Source: JAVDCA01 sp035293985 (GTDB lineage: Bacteria; Pseudomonadota; Alphaproteobacteria; Rhizobiales; Xanthobacteraceae). From it: 64,000 nucleotides of DNA. Below are positions 53,289-63,000 of this stretch, one piece after another. Both the position numbers and the translations under genes were made by a program. The DNA is taken from the NCBI GenBank assembly GCA_035293985.1, contig DATGLS010000031.1, positions 124,001 through 188,000 on the forward strand, given 5' to 3'. The notes under the pieces were generated by a model. The model made no database searches. It saw only the letters and a list, made by a program, of their open reading frames with translations, and was not told where the DNA came from. The number at the start of each line of letters is the position of its first letter. The first letter of the stretch is position 1.

Positions 53289-54059
53289 ATGAACCGCAAG
53301 ATTCTCATCATGGGCCTGCCCGGCGCGGGCAAGACGACGCTCGCGCGCGTGCTCGGGCCGATGCTCAATGCCGTCGTCTTCAACAACGACGAGGTGCGCA
53401 AGAACATCAATCGCGACCTCGGCTTCTCCATGGAGGACCGGCTCGAGCAGGCCCGCCGCATGGGTTGGCTGTGCGACCGGGTGGCCGAAAGCGGCGGCAT
53501 CGCCATCGCCGACTTCATCTGCCCAACCGCGGAGACGCGCGCGGCCTTCGGCGAGGCGTTCACGGTGTTCGTCGACCGCATCGACGCAGGCCGGTTCGAG
53601 GACACCAATCGCGTGTTCGAACGGCCGGGACACTTCGACATCCGGGTCGAGGCGAACGGGACGCCGCAATACTGGGCCGAGCAGATCTTCCGCGTGCTGC
53701 GCCCGGCGTTCGATCCCAAGCGCCCGACCGCGCTGTTCGTCGGCCGCTACCAGCCTTTTCACGAGGGGCATCGCCGCCTGATCGAGGAAGGCATTCGCCG
53801 CGTCGGACAGGTGTGCATCGCGGTGCGCGACACGCAGCACACGAGCGAGAAGAACCCGCTGTCGTTCTTCGACGTGAGCCGGCGCATCGAGGCGGCGCTG
53901 CGCCCGCATGCAGGGCGCTTCGTGATCGTGCCGGTGCCCAACATCACGCACGTCTTCTACGGACGCGATGTCGGCTACGTGGTCGAGCGAATCATCCTCG
54001 ACGAGGCGACCGAAGCGATCTCGGCGACGGAGACGCGGCAGAAGGCCGGGCTGGTGTAG
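53289..54059 (+). CDS. APS kinase-like/nucleotidyltransferase fusion protein
   Basis: 256 residues. The N-terminal P-loop kinase has Walker A GLPGAGKTT (9-17) and the adenylylsulfate-kinase-like segments FNNDEVRKNINRDLGFSMED and GGIAIADFICPT. The C-terminal domain from about 146 is a cytidylyltransferase-like fold with HxGH as His158-Glu-Gly-His161 (VGRYQPFHEGHRRL) and the ISATETR motif at 244-250. A kinase fused to a nucleotidyltransferase could phosphorylate then nucleotidylate one small molecule. Good AGGAG site. Neither activity is proven; sulfate-assimilation partners are not adjacent. Confidence 0.75.
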   Translation: MNRKILIMGLPGAGKTTLARVLGPMLNAVVFNNDEVRKNINRDLGFSMEDRLEQARRMGWLCDRVAESGGIAIADFICPTAETRAAFGEAFTVFVDRIDAGRFEDTNRVFERPGHFDIRVEANGTPQYWAEQIFRVLRPAFDPKRPTALFVGRYQPFHEGHRRLIEEGIRRVGQVCIAVRDTQHTSEKNPLSFFDVSRRIEAALRPHAGRFVIVPVPNITHVFYGRDVGYVVERIILDEATEAISATETRQKAGLV

Positions 54060-54086
54060 GGGCGGGCAGGGCCAGCGATCCGACGG

Positions 54087-54171
54087 CCGTCATGGCCGGG
54101 TTGTCCCGGCCATCCACGTCTTGCCGCACGCAAGAAAGGCGTGGATGCCCGGGACAAGCCCGGGCATGACG
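54087..54171. repeat. REPIN, CCGTCATGCCCGG family
   Basis: Starts CCGTCATGGCCGGG and ends CCCGGGCATGACG, with an internal CATCCACGTCTTGCC / GGCGTGGATGCCCGG stem. It lies between the convergent kinase fusion and HlyD genes and may act as their shared terminator. Confidence 0.72.
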
Positions 54172-54176
54172 ATGTG

Positions 54177-55580
54177 TTACGGCTCGCGCAGACCCTCGTC
54201 GAACAGGCGCACGACCGGATCGAGCAAATACGAGATCACGGTGCGCTTGCCGACCACCATCTCGGCGGTGGTCGTCATTCCGGGGATGAGGCGGAAATCC
54301 TTCGGCACGTTGCGCAGCGCCAGCGGCGCGAGCTTGATGCGGGCGCGGAAGAACGAGGGCTGGCCATCCGGCTTGTCGCCGGCAGCGGGGTGCGAGCCCT
54401 TCTCGTCCTGGAACGAATTCTCGGTGATCACCCGCAGCGTGCCCGCGATGACGCCATGGCGCTGATACGGCAGGGCGTCGAGCTTGACCCGCACCTCGTC
54501 GCCCACGCGCAGGCGGGCGACGTCGCTGCTGTCGACGTCGACCTCGGCCTCGATGCGGTTGCCGACCGGCACCAGCGTGACCAGCGGCTCGGCTTCCTTC
54601 GCGACCGAGCCGATCGAGCGCTGGCCGAGCTCGAGCACGACGCCATCCTGGGGCGCTTTGAGCTCGACGAGCGCTTGCCGGCGCTGCGCGCTCTCGAGCT
54701 GCTGGACCGCAGTGGCGATGTCCTGCTGCACCTTGGTGAGCTGCTCGCCGGCGTCGCGCACCCAGTTGTTGATGTACTTTTCCTTCTGCTCGCGCGCCGA
54801 GGCGACCTGCTGCATCAGCTCCTTCTCCTGATACTGCTTCTCGTGGAGCTGGTCGCTCAGATTCAGGCGGTCGAGCTGGCTGGTGAGCAGGTTGAGCTTC
54901 GATCCGGCCGAGAGCGCGTAGAGCTCCTTGCGCATCGCCTCGATCTGGCTCGTCACCTGGAGGCGCTCCTGCAGGCCTTTCTGCGCCTCCTGGTTGGTCG
55001 CGAGCGCAGCCTGGTAGCGCGCAATATCGGCGTCGGACGACGAGACGGCCGCCGTATATTCGGCATGGCGATGGTTGTACACGGCGATCTGCAGCGCGAG
55101 GTACTTCGCCTCGAGCACCTTGTCGTCGTCGCCGGCAGGGAACGGCTTCTGGTAGATCTCGGCCTCGAGCCGCCGCTCCTCGGCCCGCATGCTGTGGAGG
55201 CGCTCGCGCGTGGCGATTTCCTGCGACTCGGTGAAGGTCGGATCGAGCGTCGCCAGCACGGTGCCCTTCTTCACGTAGTCGCCGACACCGACATTGATCG
55301 AGCGGATGACCGCGGTCTCGAGCGGCTGCACCACGATCATCGGGTCGACGGTGATCAGCTTGCCGCGCGCCGTGACCACCCGGTCGACCTGCGACAAGCT
55401 CGCCCACACCGCCGCGCTGATGAGCAGCGCCGCGATGATCCAGACGACGCTGCGCGCGACGCGGGGCAGCGGGCGCTCCTCGATCACCACGGCGTCGGGC
55501 TGGAACGCGACCGCGGCGTGGTCGACGCGCTTTTGCGGCGGCGTCGCCGGCTTGCGGAAGGGAATGAGACGCGCGCTCAT
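54177..55580 (-). CDS. HlyD-family type I secretion membrane-fusion protein
   Basis: 467 residues. A short cytoplasmic N-terminus, a single transmembrane helix (about 47-65, SVVWIIAALLISAAVWASL), and a periplasmic biotinyl-lipoyl-like half (RGKLITVDPMIVVQPLETAV, VGVGDYVKKGTVLATLDP). Coiled-coil segments cover roughly 120-300, followed by the beta-barrel and the C-terminal RTX-secretion signature RLIPGMTTTAEMVVGKRTVI. Bridges the inner-membrane transporter to an outer-membrane TolC channel, which is not in the window. It overlaps the transporter gene by ATGA. Confidence 0.9.
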   Translation of the reverse strand: MSARLIPFRKPATPPQKRVDHAAVAFQPDAVVIEERPLPRVARSVVWIIAALLISAAVWASLSQVDRVVTARGKLITVDPMIVVQPLETAVIRSINVGVGDYVKKGTVLATLDPTFTESQEIATRERLHSMRAEERRLEAEIYQKPFPAGDDDKVLEAKYLALQIAVYNHRHAEYTAAVSSSDADIARYQAALATNQEAQKGLQERLQVTSQIEAMRKELYALSAGSKLNLLTSQLDRLNLSDQLHEKQYQEKELMQQVASAREQKEKYINNWVRDAGEQLTKVQQDIATAVQQLESAQRRQALVELKAPQDGVVLELGQRSIGSVAKEAEPLVTLVPVGNRIEAEVDVDSSDVARLRVGDEVRVKLDALPYQRHGVIAGTLRVITENSFQDEKGSHPAAGDKPDGQPSFFRARIKLAPLALRNVPKDFRLIPGMTTTAEMVVGKRTVISYLLDPVVRLFDEGLREP

Positions 55581-57739
55581 CGGAACGACCTGCTCTGCTT
55601 GTCCCACAACAACCGATAGGTCAGGCAGCTGGCGAGCAGGTTGTCATGCGGCCCGTTGCCGACGATCTGGCCCTTGTCGAACACCATGATCGTGTCGCAA
55701 TTGCGCAGCGAGGAGAGGCGGTGCGACACCACGATCGTCGTCTTGCCCTCGACGATGCGCGACATGTTGTCCTGCACGATCATCTCGCTCTCGGGGTCGA
55801 GGGCGCTGGTCGCCTCGTCGAGCAGCAGGAGGGTCGGACGCCGCACCAGGGCGCGGGCGATGGCCAGGCGCTGGCGCTGGCCGCTCGACAGGTTGCTGCC
55901 ACCTTCCTCGAGTGGCGTGTCGTATCCCTGCGGCAGCCGCTCGACGAATTCCTCGGCGCCCGCCTGGCGCGCCGCCCAGGCGACCTCCTCGAAGGAGGCG
56001 CCGGTCTTGCCGGCCGCGATGTTGTCGCGGATGGTGCCGCGGAAGAGAAAGCTCTCGGGCAGCACCACTGCCATGTGATTGCGCAGGTGCACCTTGTCGA
56101 GCTCGCGGATGTCGTAGTCGTCGATACGCACCAAGCCGCGCTGGACCGCGTAGAGTCCCTGCAGCAGGCGCATCACCGTGCTTTTGCCCGAGCCGCTGCG
56201 ACCGACGACGCCGACGACCTGCCCGGGCTCGATCGAGAAGCTGATGCGGTCGAGCGCCGCGATCGGCGAGCTGCCGTAGTTGAAGCTCACATCCTCGAAC
56301 GTCACCTTGCCGCGGATCGCCGGCCGCAGGCCGCGCGACATGCCGGGCTCCGACGTCGCGTTCATGATGTTGCCGAGCATGCGCACCGACAGCAGCACCT
56401 CCTGGAACTCGTTGATCAGCGCGGTGATCTGCACCAGCGGGCCGGTGACGCGCCCGGCGAGCATCTGGAACGCGACCAGCGCGCCGACCGTCAGCGTGCC
56501 GGCGAAGATCGACTGCACGCCGACGACGATCACGGCGATCAGCATCGCCTTCTCGATCGTCTGCGAGGCGGCGCGCGCGACCGTCGACACCCGGCCGACC
56601 TCGATGCGCCGCTCGATCGCGAAGGCCGAGCTCTGGTCCCAGGCGCGCGACTGCATCGGCTCGAGGCCGAGCGCCTTGACGGTGTTGATGCCGTGGATGG
56701 CCTCGACCAGCATGGCCTGCCGCTCGCCCTCGGCGCGATAGAGGTCGGTCAGGCGGCGGCGGAACGTCGCCGACAGCACGCCGATGATGGCGGCGATCAG
56801 CGAGGCGCAGAACAGGACGACCAGGGTGAGCCGCCAGCTGTAGAAGATCAGGATCGGAAGGAACACGAACAGCGCGGTGGCGTCGAGCAGCGTGAACAGC
56901 AGGCGGCCGGACAGGAACTCGCGGATGCGCTGATCCTGCTGCATGTGCTTGGAAATGACGCCGGCGAGGTTGCGCTCGAAAAAATCGACCGGCAGCGAGA
57001 TCATCTTGCGGAAGATCGTCGTGGCGAGCCGGATGTCGATCTTGCTGGTGGCGTAGAGCAGGATCATGCCGCGCGCGTAGTTGAGCGCGCCCTCGAACAG
57101 CAGCGCCAGCACGACGCCGATGGTGAGCACGATCAGGGTCGCCTCGACCCGGTGCACCACCACGCGATCGATCATCAGCTGGAAGAAGATCGGGCCGGCG
57201 AGCGCCAGCACGTGCAGGGTGAGGGCCGCGATGACCACGTCGCCGAAGGCGCGCTTCTGGCGCAGGAACTCGGGGATGAACCAGCGCAGGCCGAACGGCT
57301 GGGCCGCATCGGTCAGCCCGTATTTGCGCTTGACGAAGAGGACCTGGCCATTCCAGTTCGCCTCGAGCGTCGCGCGGTCCCAGAACAGGAACCCCTGCTT
57401 GGAATCGCGCAGGTCGCGCACGACGACCTGCAGGCCGCCCGCCTCGTCCTCCTTGAGGCCGGAGAAGATGACCGACTCGCCGTCACGCAGCGGCAGGATC
57501 GCGGGCAGCGCCTGGCCGAGGCCGGCGAGGCGGCGCCAGGACATCTTGGCGAGCTTGGCCGAGAGGCCCACTTTGGTGGCGACCTGGACGAGATTCGCGG
57601 GCGCGACCCGGCCGTCGCGGCCAGGGCTTGCAACCTGAAGGAGGTAGGGTTCCGAGACGTCCAGGCCGTGGAAGCGCGCAATAGCAGCGAGACAGGCCAG
57701 GCCGGACAGTCCGGGGCGAGAGGCAACAGCGATATTCAT
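55577..57739 (-). CDS. Type I secretion ABC transporter with degenerate C39 domain
   Basis: 720 residues: C39-like domain (about 1-135), six transmembrane helices (about 165-440) and an ATPase domain with Walker A GRSGSGKST, signature LSSGQRQR and Walker B LLLLDEATSALD. In the C39 domain the usual catalytic Cys-Gly is replaced (LSGLACLAAIARFHG; Ser12 at the cysteine position), as in HlyB-type transporters that bind but do not cleave the substrate. It therefore probably exports an unprocessed protein with a C-terminal signal. First gene of a two-gene operon with HlyD. Confidence 0.9.
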   Translation of the reverse strand: MNIAVASRPGLSGLACLAAIARFHGLDVSEPYLLQVASPGRDGRVAPANLVQVATKVGLSAKLAKMSWRRLAGLGQALPAILPLRDGESVIFSGLKEDEAGGLQVVVRDLRDSKQGFLFWDRATLEANWNGQVLFVKRKYGLTDAAQPFGLRWFIPEFLRQKRAFGDVVIAALTLHVLALAGPIFFQLMIDRVVVHRVEATLIVLTIGVVLALLFEGALNYARGMILLYATSKIDIRLATTIFRKMISLPVDFFERNLAGVISKHMQQDQRIREFLSGRLLFTLLDATALFVFLPILIFYSWRLTLVVLFCASLIAAIIGVLSATFRRRLTDLYRAEGERQAMLVEAIHGINTVKALGLEPMQSRAWDQSSAFAIERRIEVGRVSTVARAASQTIEKAMLIAVIVVGVQSIFAGTLTVGALVAFQMLAGRVTGPLVQITALINEFQEVLLSVRMLGNIMNATSEPGMSRGLRPAIRGKVTFEDVSFNYGSSPIAALDRISFSIEPGQVVGVVGRSGSGKSTVMRLLQGLYAVQRGLVRIDDYDIRELDKVHLRNHMAVVLPESFLFRGTIRDNIAAGKTGASFEEVAWAARQAGAEEFVERLPQGYDTPLEEGGSNLSSGQRQRLAIARALVRRPTLLLLDEATSALDPESEMIVQDNMSRIVEGKTTIVVSHRLSSLRNCDTIMVFDKGQIVGNGPHDNLLASCLTYRLLWDKQSRSFR

Positions 57740-58102
57740 CCGATTCTTGGGTGGGTTGGCATGCTCAACCTGCGATTACCGTTAGCCCATTGTGGCAGCG
57801 TTCGTCCACTCCCAAACGGGTGTCCGAGCGCGACGTCGTGAACTGAATACAAGCCATTGATGTGAAGAGGTAATTCTTGGCTTCTCGACTCCAATCGAGA
57901 GCACCATCGCCCTATGATTCGGTGCCCTCTGACGCAGACTTTTTTGGAACTGTTGGCAAACCGACGCAGCCGCCTGTTTATTGGCCTTCGTTGCAGAAAG
58001 GTCACAGCCCTTCCGAGAGGTCTCCAGTATACTGATCGCGCAATGGTGGTACTCAGCTGAGAGTGTGGACACGCGTCGGGGCGACGGGGGGCGGGAACAC
58101 AC
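57740..58102. other. Divergent region between secretion operon and porin-like gene
   Basis: About 360 bp. A good -10-like TATACT at 58028-58033 points toward the outer-membrane protein, but no convincing -35 was found at the right distance. No gene, repeat or sigma-54 element seen. Confidence 0.4.
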
Positions 58103-59698
58103 ATGAAGAAATTTCTGGCGCGAGGCATCGGACTGCTGGGCGTCATGTCCGGCGGAGCCGCCATAGCGGCCGACATGCCGGCGCCGTTCTACAAGGCGCC
58201 GCCGCCGCCGGTTGCGGCGGACATCTGGAATGGATTCTACGGCGGCTTCAACGCCGGCGGCGCCATTGCGCGCAATCGAACATCCGACGTGACGACGCTG
58301 CCCGGTCCCGGCATGGCGTTTCCCGTTTTCGACGTCGCAAACTTCAGCCACGCGCCAATCAGCGGTGTGTTCGGCGTGCAAGCGGGCTGGAACTGGCACG
58401 CCGCGCCATCGTGGGTTCTCGGCGCGGAGGCGGATTGGCAATGGACCGGACAATCGGAGACGGTCTGCACCTATGCGTGCCTGCCGGCGAGCGTGCCGGG
58501 GGCGCTCCTTTCCATCACCGATGAGCAATCGATCAAGTGGTTCGGGACGGCGCGCGGCCGCATCGGCTGGCTCACGCCGGGCGGATCGCTCTTTTATGTG
58601 ACGGGCGGCGCCGCCTGGGCCCGCATCGACCAGACGCTGAACCTGACGGCAACACCCCTGTTCTTCGCAACCGGCACGACCGCGGGGGCGACCTTCAGCG
58701 AGACCAAGCTCGGCTGGGCCGCGGGTCTCGGCATCGAGGCGCCGCTCGGTGACCGCTGGTCGCTCAAGGCCGAGTACCTGCTGCTCGGCTTCGACGGCAT
58801 CAACAACATGTTCTCGACGCCGCTCAGCGTCGCCCAAGCGCCCGCAACCACGCAGTTCACCACCAGTTCTTCGAATATCCGGGACCATATCGTCCGTCTC
58901 GGGTTGAATTATCATTTCGATGCGGGCTGGGGCCCCGCGCCCACCACGGCGGCGCCGATGTTCTACAAAGCGCCGCCCCTGGCGCCGCAAGGTTGGAACG
59001 GCTTCTATGTGGGCGCCAACGCGGGCGGTGCCCTCGCCCACAATCCGACGACGGATACGACCGTCATCCCCGGCGCCGGATTTCCGGTGCTCGGTGCCGA
59101 CTCGTTCACGCATGCGCCGATCGGCGGCGTGCTCGGCGGTCAGATCGGCTTCAACTGGCGCGCGGCGCCAAGCTGGGTGCTCGGCGTCGAAGCGGACTGG
59201 CAGTGGGCGCATCAGACGGATTCGGCATGCGTGTCTCAGTGCCTTCCGGCCGGCGCGCCGGGGCTGCTGCTGGGCTTGACCAATGATCAGAGCCTTCAAT
59301 GGTTCGGGACGGCGCGCGGTCGGTTCGGCTGGGTCGCGCCCAACGGTGCCCTGCTCTACGCGACGGGAGGCGCCGCCTGGGGACGGGTCGAAGACACCAT
59401 CAGCCTGATCGCGACGCCAGGTTTCTTCGCCGCCGGCGCCGCCTCGACCTCGACCCTGGCCCAAGACAAAATCGGTTGGACGGTGGGCGCCGGCATCGAG
59501 GCGCCGATCGGCAACAAGCTGTCGGTCAAGGCCGAGTATCTCTATGTCGATCTCGGCAGCATCACGAACTCGTTCACCAGCGCGGTCGACCCCGCTGGTC
59601 CTCTGGCCGGCCCGGCAGGCACCGCACAGACGACGACGAGCACCTCGTCGATCCACGACCACATCTTCCGTGTCGGCGTGAACTACCACCTGGACTAG
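58103..59698 (+). CDS. Outer-membrane protein with two tandem beta-barrels (Omp25/31-like)
   Basis: 531 residues. Signal peptide 1-23 (ending AIAADMP), linker with PFYKAPP, first barrel about 42-273 (begins WNGFYGGFNAGG, ends DHIVRLGLNYHFD), linker MFYKAPP at 286-292, and second barrel about 297-531 (begins WNGFYVGANAGG, ends DHIFRVGVNYHLD). Usual members of this family have one barrel and about 250 residues. Both copies keep the aromatic-rich strand ends and the KWFGTARGRIGW / QWFGTARGRFGW block. Probably a surface or porin-like protein. A GGGGGGCGGG tract precedes the ATG. Confidence 0.88.
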   Translation: MKKFLARGIGLLGVMSGGAAIAADMPAPFYKAPPPPVAADIWNGFYGGFNAGGAIARNRTSDVTTLPGPGMAFPVFDVANFSHAPISGVFGVQAGWNWHAAPSWVLGAEADWQWTGQSETVCTYACLPASVPGALLSITDEQSIKWFGTARGRIGWLTPGGSLFYVTGGAAWARIDQTLNLTATPLFFATGTTAGATFSETKLGWAAGLGIEAPLGDRWSLKAEYLLLGFDGINNMFSTPLSVAQAPATTQFTTSSSNIRDHIVRLGLNYHFDAGWGPAPTTAAPMFYKAPPLAPQGWNGFYVGANAGGALAHNPTTDTTVIPGAGFPVLGADSFTHAPIGGVLGGQIGFNWRAAPSWVLGVEADWQWAHQTDSACVSQCLPAGAPGLLLGLTNDQSLQWFGTARGRFGWVAPNGALLYATGGAAWGRVEDTISLIATPGFFAAGAASTSTLAQDKIGWTVGAGIEAPIGNKLSVKAEYLYVDLGSITNSFTSAVDPAGPLAGPAGTAQTTTSTSSIHDHIFRVGVNYHLD

Positions 59699-60071
59699 CG
59701 CATTTTCCACTTGCTCGGCGTCATGCCCGCGGATAGCCGTTCGAAGTACGGCATATGCTCGGCCATGACAGGATCCCTGAATCAAGCGATCCGGAAAGTG
59801 CTCAGGCTCTAGCGAATTCCGTTTCTGCAAATCGGAATTTCGCCCGCGCTAGTCTCTTTCGTCGTCGCATGTCGCTGCTGGCGAACGGGCGCGCCAGTAT
59901 TCCAGCGAACCAAGTCCCGACTGGCGGTGATCGAACCGTTCCGATCAGATCGGAATGGCAGGGCCCCGAGCCACCCCTCTCGCCCTGTGCGCGCACGGTG
60001 CAGCCACGCGCCGCGGTCGCCATCGGCCTCGCGCGAAGGCTGGTTCGTGGCGCCCCGCGCGCGAGGTTTCC
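59699..60071. other. Intergenic region with inverted repeats, no gene seen
   Basis: About 370 bp between convergent genes. Two inverted repeats are visible: GAATTCCG/CGGAATTTC around 59813-59841 and CGTTCCGATCAGATCGGAATG around 59937-59960. Either may terminate transcription. No coding sequence is supported. Confidence 0.5.
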
Positions 60072-63000
60072 TCACCCGGTGCTGGCGTGCCAGTTGAGGC
60101 CGGGGCTCGCGAGCGACGTGGAGGCGGTCACGCTCGTGCCGTTCATGGTCCAGATCATCGGCGTGCCGTCCGTGTTCTGGAACAGAATGTCGGACTTGCC
60201 GTCGCCGTTGAAGTCGCCGGTGCCGATCGCCTTCCAGGTCAATCCCGGGTCGGCGAGCGTCGCCTGCGCGGTCACCGAGGTGCCGTTCATCTCCCAGATC
60301 GCCACCTGCGGGTTGCTGTTGTTCTGGAACAGGAGGTCGGACTTTCCGTCCCCGTTGAAGTCGCCGGTGCCGACCAGGCGCCAGCTCGACCCCGGATCGG
60401 CGAGCGTCGCCTGCGCGGCAACCGAGGCGCCGTTCATCTGCCAGATCTGGACCTGGGTGTCGTCGCTGCTCTGGAACACGATGTCCGACTTGCCGTCGCC
60501 GTTGAAGTCGCCGGTCGCGACCGCTTTCCAGCTCGAGCCCGGATCGGCGAGAGATGTAGACGAGGCGACGGACACGCCGTTCATCGTCCAGATCATCGGC
60601 GTGCCGTCGGTGCTCTGCCACAGGATGTCGCTGAAGCCGTCGTCGTTGAAGTCGCCGGTCGCGATCACCGACCAGGCCGAGCCTGGATCGGACAGGGTGA
60701 CGCTGCCGAGGATGGACGTGCCGTTCATCGTCCAGATCATCGGCGTGCCGTTCGAATTCTGCCACACGATGTCGGCGTTGCCGTCGGCGTTGAAGTCACC
60801 GCTCGCCGCGATGTGCCAGCTCGTGCCCGGATTCGAGACGATGGCCTGCGAGGCGACCGACGAGCCGTTGTAGAGCCCGATCTCCGGCGCGCCGGCGTTG
60901 AGATCGCCGCCGCCACGGCCGCGCCCGCCGGCGGGTGGCGGAATGTCCTGGAAGAGGACATCGGACATCTCGTCGCCGTTGAAGTCGTTCTTCACCGTCG
61001 GCTGGATGCTGATCGTGGTGGTCGCGACCGAGCTCAGATTGTTCGAGCCCGCCCCGTCGTTCACCAGCCAGGTCAGCGTGCGGGTCGGATTGAGCCGGGA
61101 ATTCGAATTCCCCGGATTGGCGCCCGACGTGAACGTGACGCTGTCGAGGACCTTCTGATAATCCGCGACCGTATCGCTGCCCGAGAGCGTGAGCGTCTCG
61201 GTCGTCGAGTTGTAGCTCGCCACGATGCTGGTGCCGGCCGTATTGGCGGCGAGCACGTCGCCGTCGCCCGTGAAGGTGCCGGCGACGATCGCCACGGTGG
61301 CGTTCGCGAGCTTGAGGCTGTCCGGGTCGGTCACCGTGAGATTGGGCGCGACCGTCAGCGTGTGCGCGATGTGGAACGTCGCCACCGTGGGGACCGAGCT
61401 CAGGGTGGGCGGGTCGTTGACGTTGGTGACGCTGATCGTCGTGGTGCTGAGAGCGCTCAGCTGCTGCCCGCCGTTGGCGGTGCCGCCGCCGTCGTTGAGC
61501 TGCCAGGTGATGAGCCTAGTCGGATCGGAGCCGTAGCTGGTCGGGTTCTCGCCCGAGACGAACGTGACGCTGTCGAGGACGCTCTGATAGTGCGCGAGGG
61601 TGTCGGTGCCGGACAGCGTCAGCGTCTGGGTCGCGGCGTTGTAGCTCACCGCGATCGAAGCCGTGCCGCTCGCCGACAGCGAATCGACCGCAAGGCCACC
61701 GGCCGCGATCTTGACCGTGGCGCCGACGAGGTTGGCGGTGTCCGGGTCGCTCACCGCCACGGCGCCGGAGAGCGTGACCGCCCCGCCTTCCTCGGTGTAG
61801 CCCACATTGGCCGCGGTGCCGCTGAGAGTCGGCGGATCGTTGACGCTGGTGACGCTGATCGTGCTCGTCGCCGTGCCGATCGGGTTGCCGCCGTTGGCGG
61901 TGCCGCCGCCGTCGTTGAGCGTCCAGGTGAGCGTACGGGTCGGGTCGGCGCCGAAATCGGTCGGGTTCTCGCCGCCCGTGAAGGTCACGAGCTCGAGCGC
62001 CTGCTGATAGTGCGCGAGCGTATCACTGCCCGAGAAGACGACCTCGTTGCCCTCGGCAGCCACGATGATGTTGGTGCCACCGACGGGCTGGCCGACGACC
62101 AGCCCCGCGGCCAGGAGACTATCGCCCGTGAACGAACCGCCGGAGATCGCGACCGTCGCGCTCACGAGGCCGAGGTTGTCGGGATCGGTGATCGTCACGC
62201 TCGGCGACAACGTCGTCATCGCCGGCGATTGCTCCTCGGTCCACGCCGCGGTGGTGGTGCCGAGCGACAGCGTCGGCGGGACGTTCACCGCTGCGAGGCT
62301 CACGGTCGTGGTCGCCGCCGTGCTCAGGTTGCTCACCCCCGAGCCGTCGTTGAGCACCCAGGTGACCTGGTGACTCGTGACTGCGCCGTAGTCGGTCGGG
62401 TTGAGGCTGCTCGAGCCGAACGCGACGGTATCGAGCACCGACTGGTAGTCGGCGAGCGTATCCGCGCCCGACAGGTTCAGCGTCTCGGTCGACGAGTTGT
62501 AGCTCGCCGTGATCGCGGTGCCGGCCGTATTGGCGGTGAGCACGTCGCCGTCGCCGGTGAACTTGCCGGTCGTGATCGCGACGGTGGCGCCGGTGAGCTT
62601 GAGGCTGTCGGGATCGCCGACCGAGGCGGCGCTCGACAGAACGACCGAGCCGGGCCCCTGCGTGAACTGGGCAACCGTCGCCACATTCGAGAGGGTCGGC
62701 GGATCATTGACCGCCGTGATGCTGATGGTGGTGGTCTGCGCCGTGCTCAGGTTGAACGAGCCGGAGCCGTCGTTGAGCACCCAGGTGACCGTGCGGGTCG
62801 GGTTCGATCCGTAGTTGGTCGGATTGAGGCTCGTCGAGCTGAACGTGACGGTGTCGAGCACCGACTGGTAGTTCGCGAGCGTGTCCGAGCCGGTGAGGAC
62901 GAGTGTCTCGTGGGCGGAATCGTAGCTGACCGTGACGTTGCCGATCGCGGTGGCACCGAGATGGTCGTTGGTGAACCCGCCGCCCGTGATGGCGACGCTC

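Noticed and set aside
58028..58033. TATACT as a sigma-70 -10 box for the outer-membrane protein
   Set aside because: No acceptable -35 hexamer at 16-18 bp; left as a note only.
60072..61000. RTX nonapeptide repeats at the C-terminus of the giant protein
   Set aside because: The DxNxDGxxD motifs are FG-GAP propeller loops spaced about 46 residues apart, not tandem nonapeptides.
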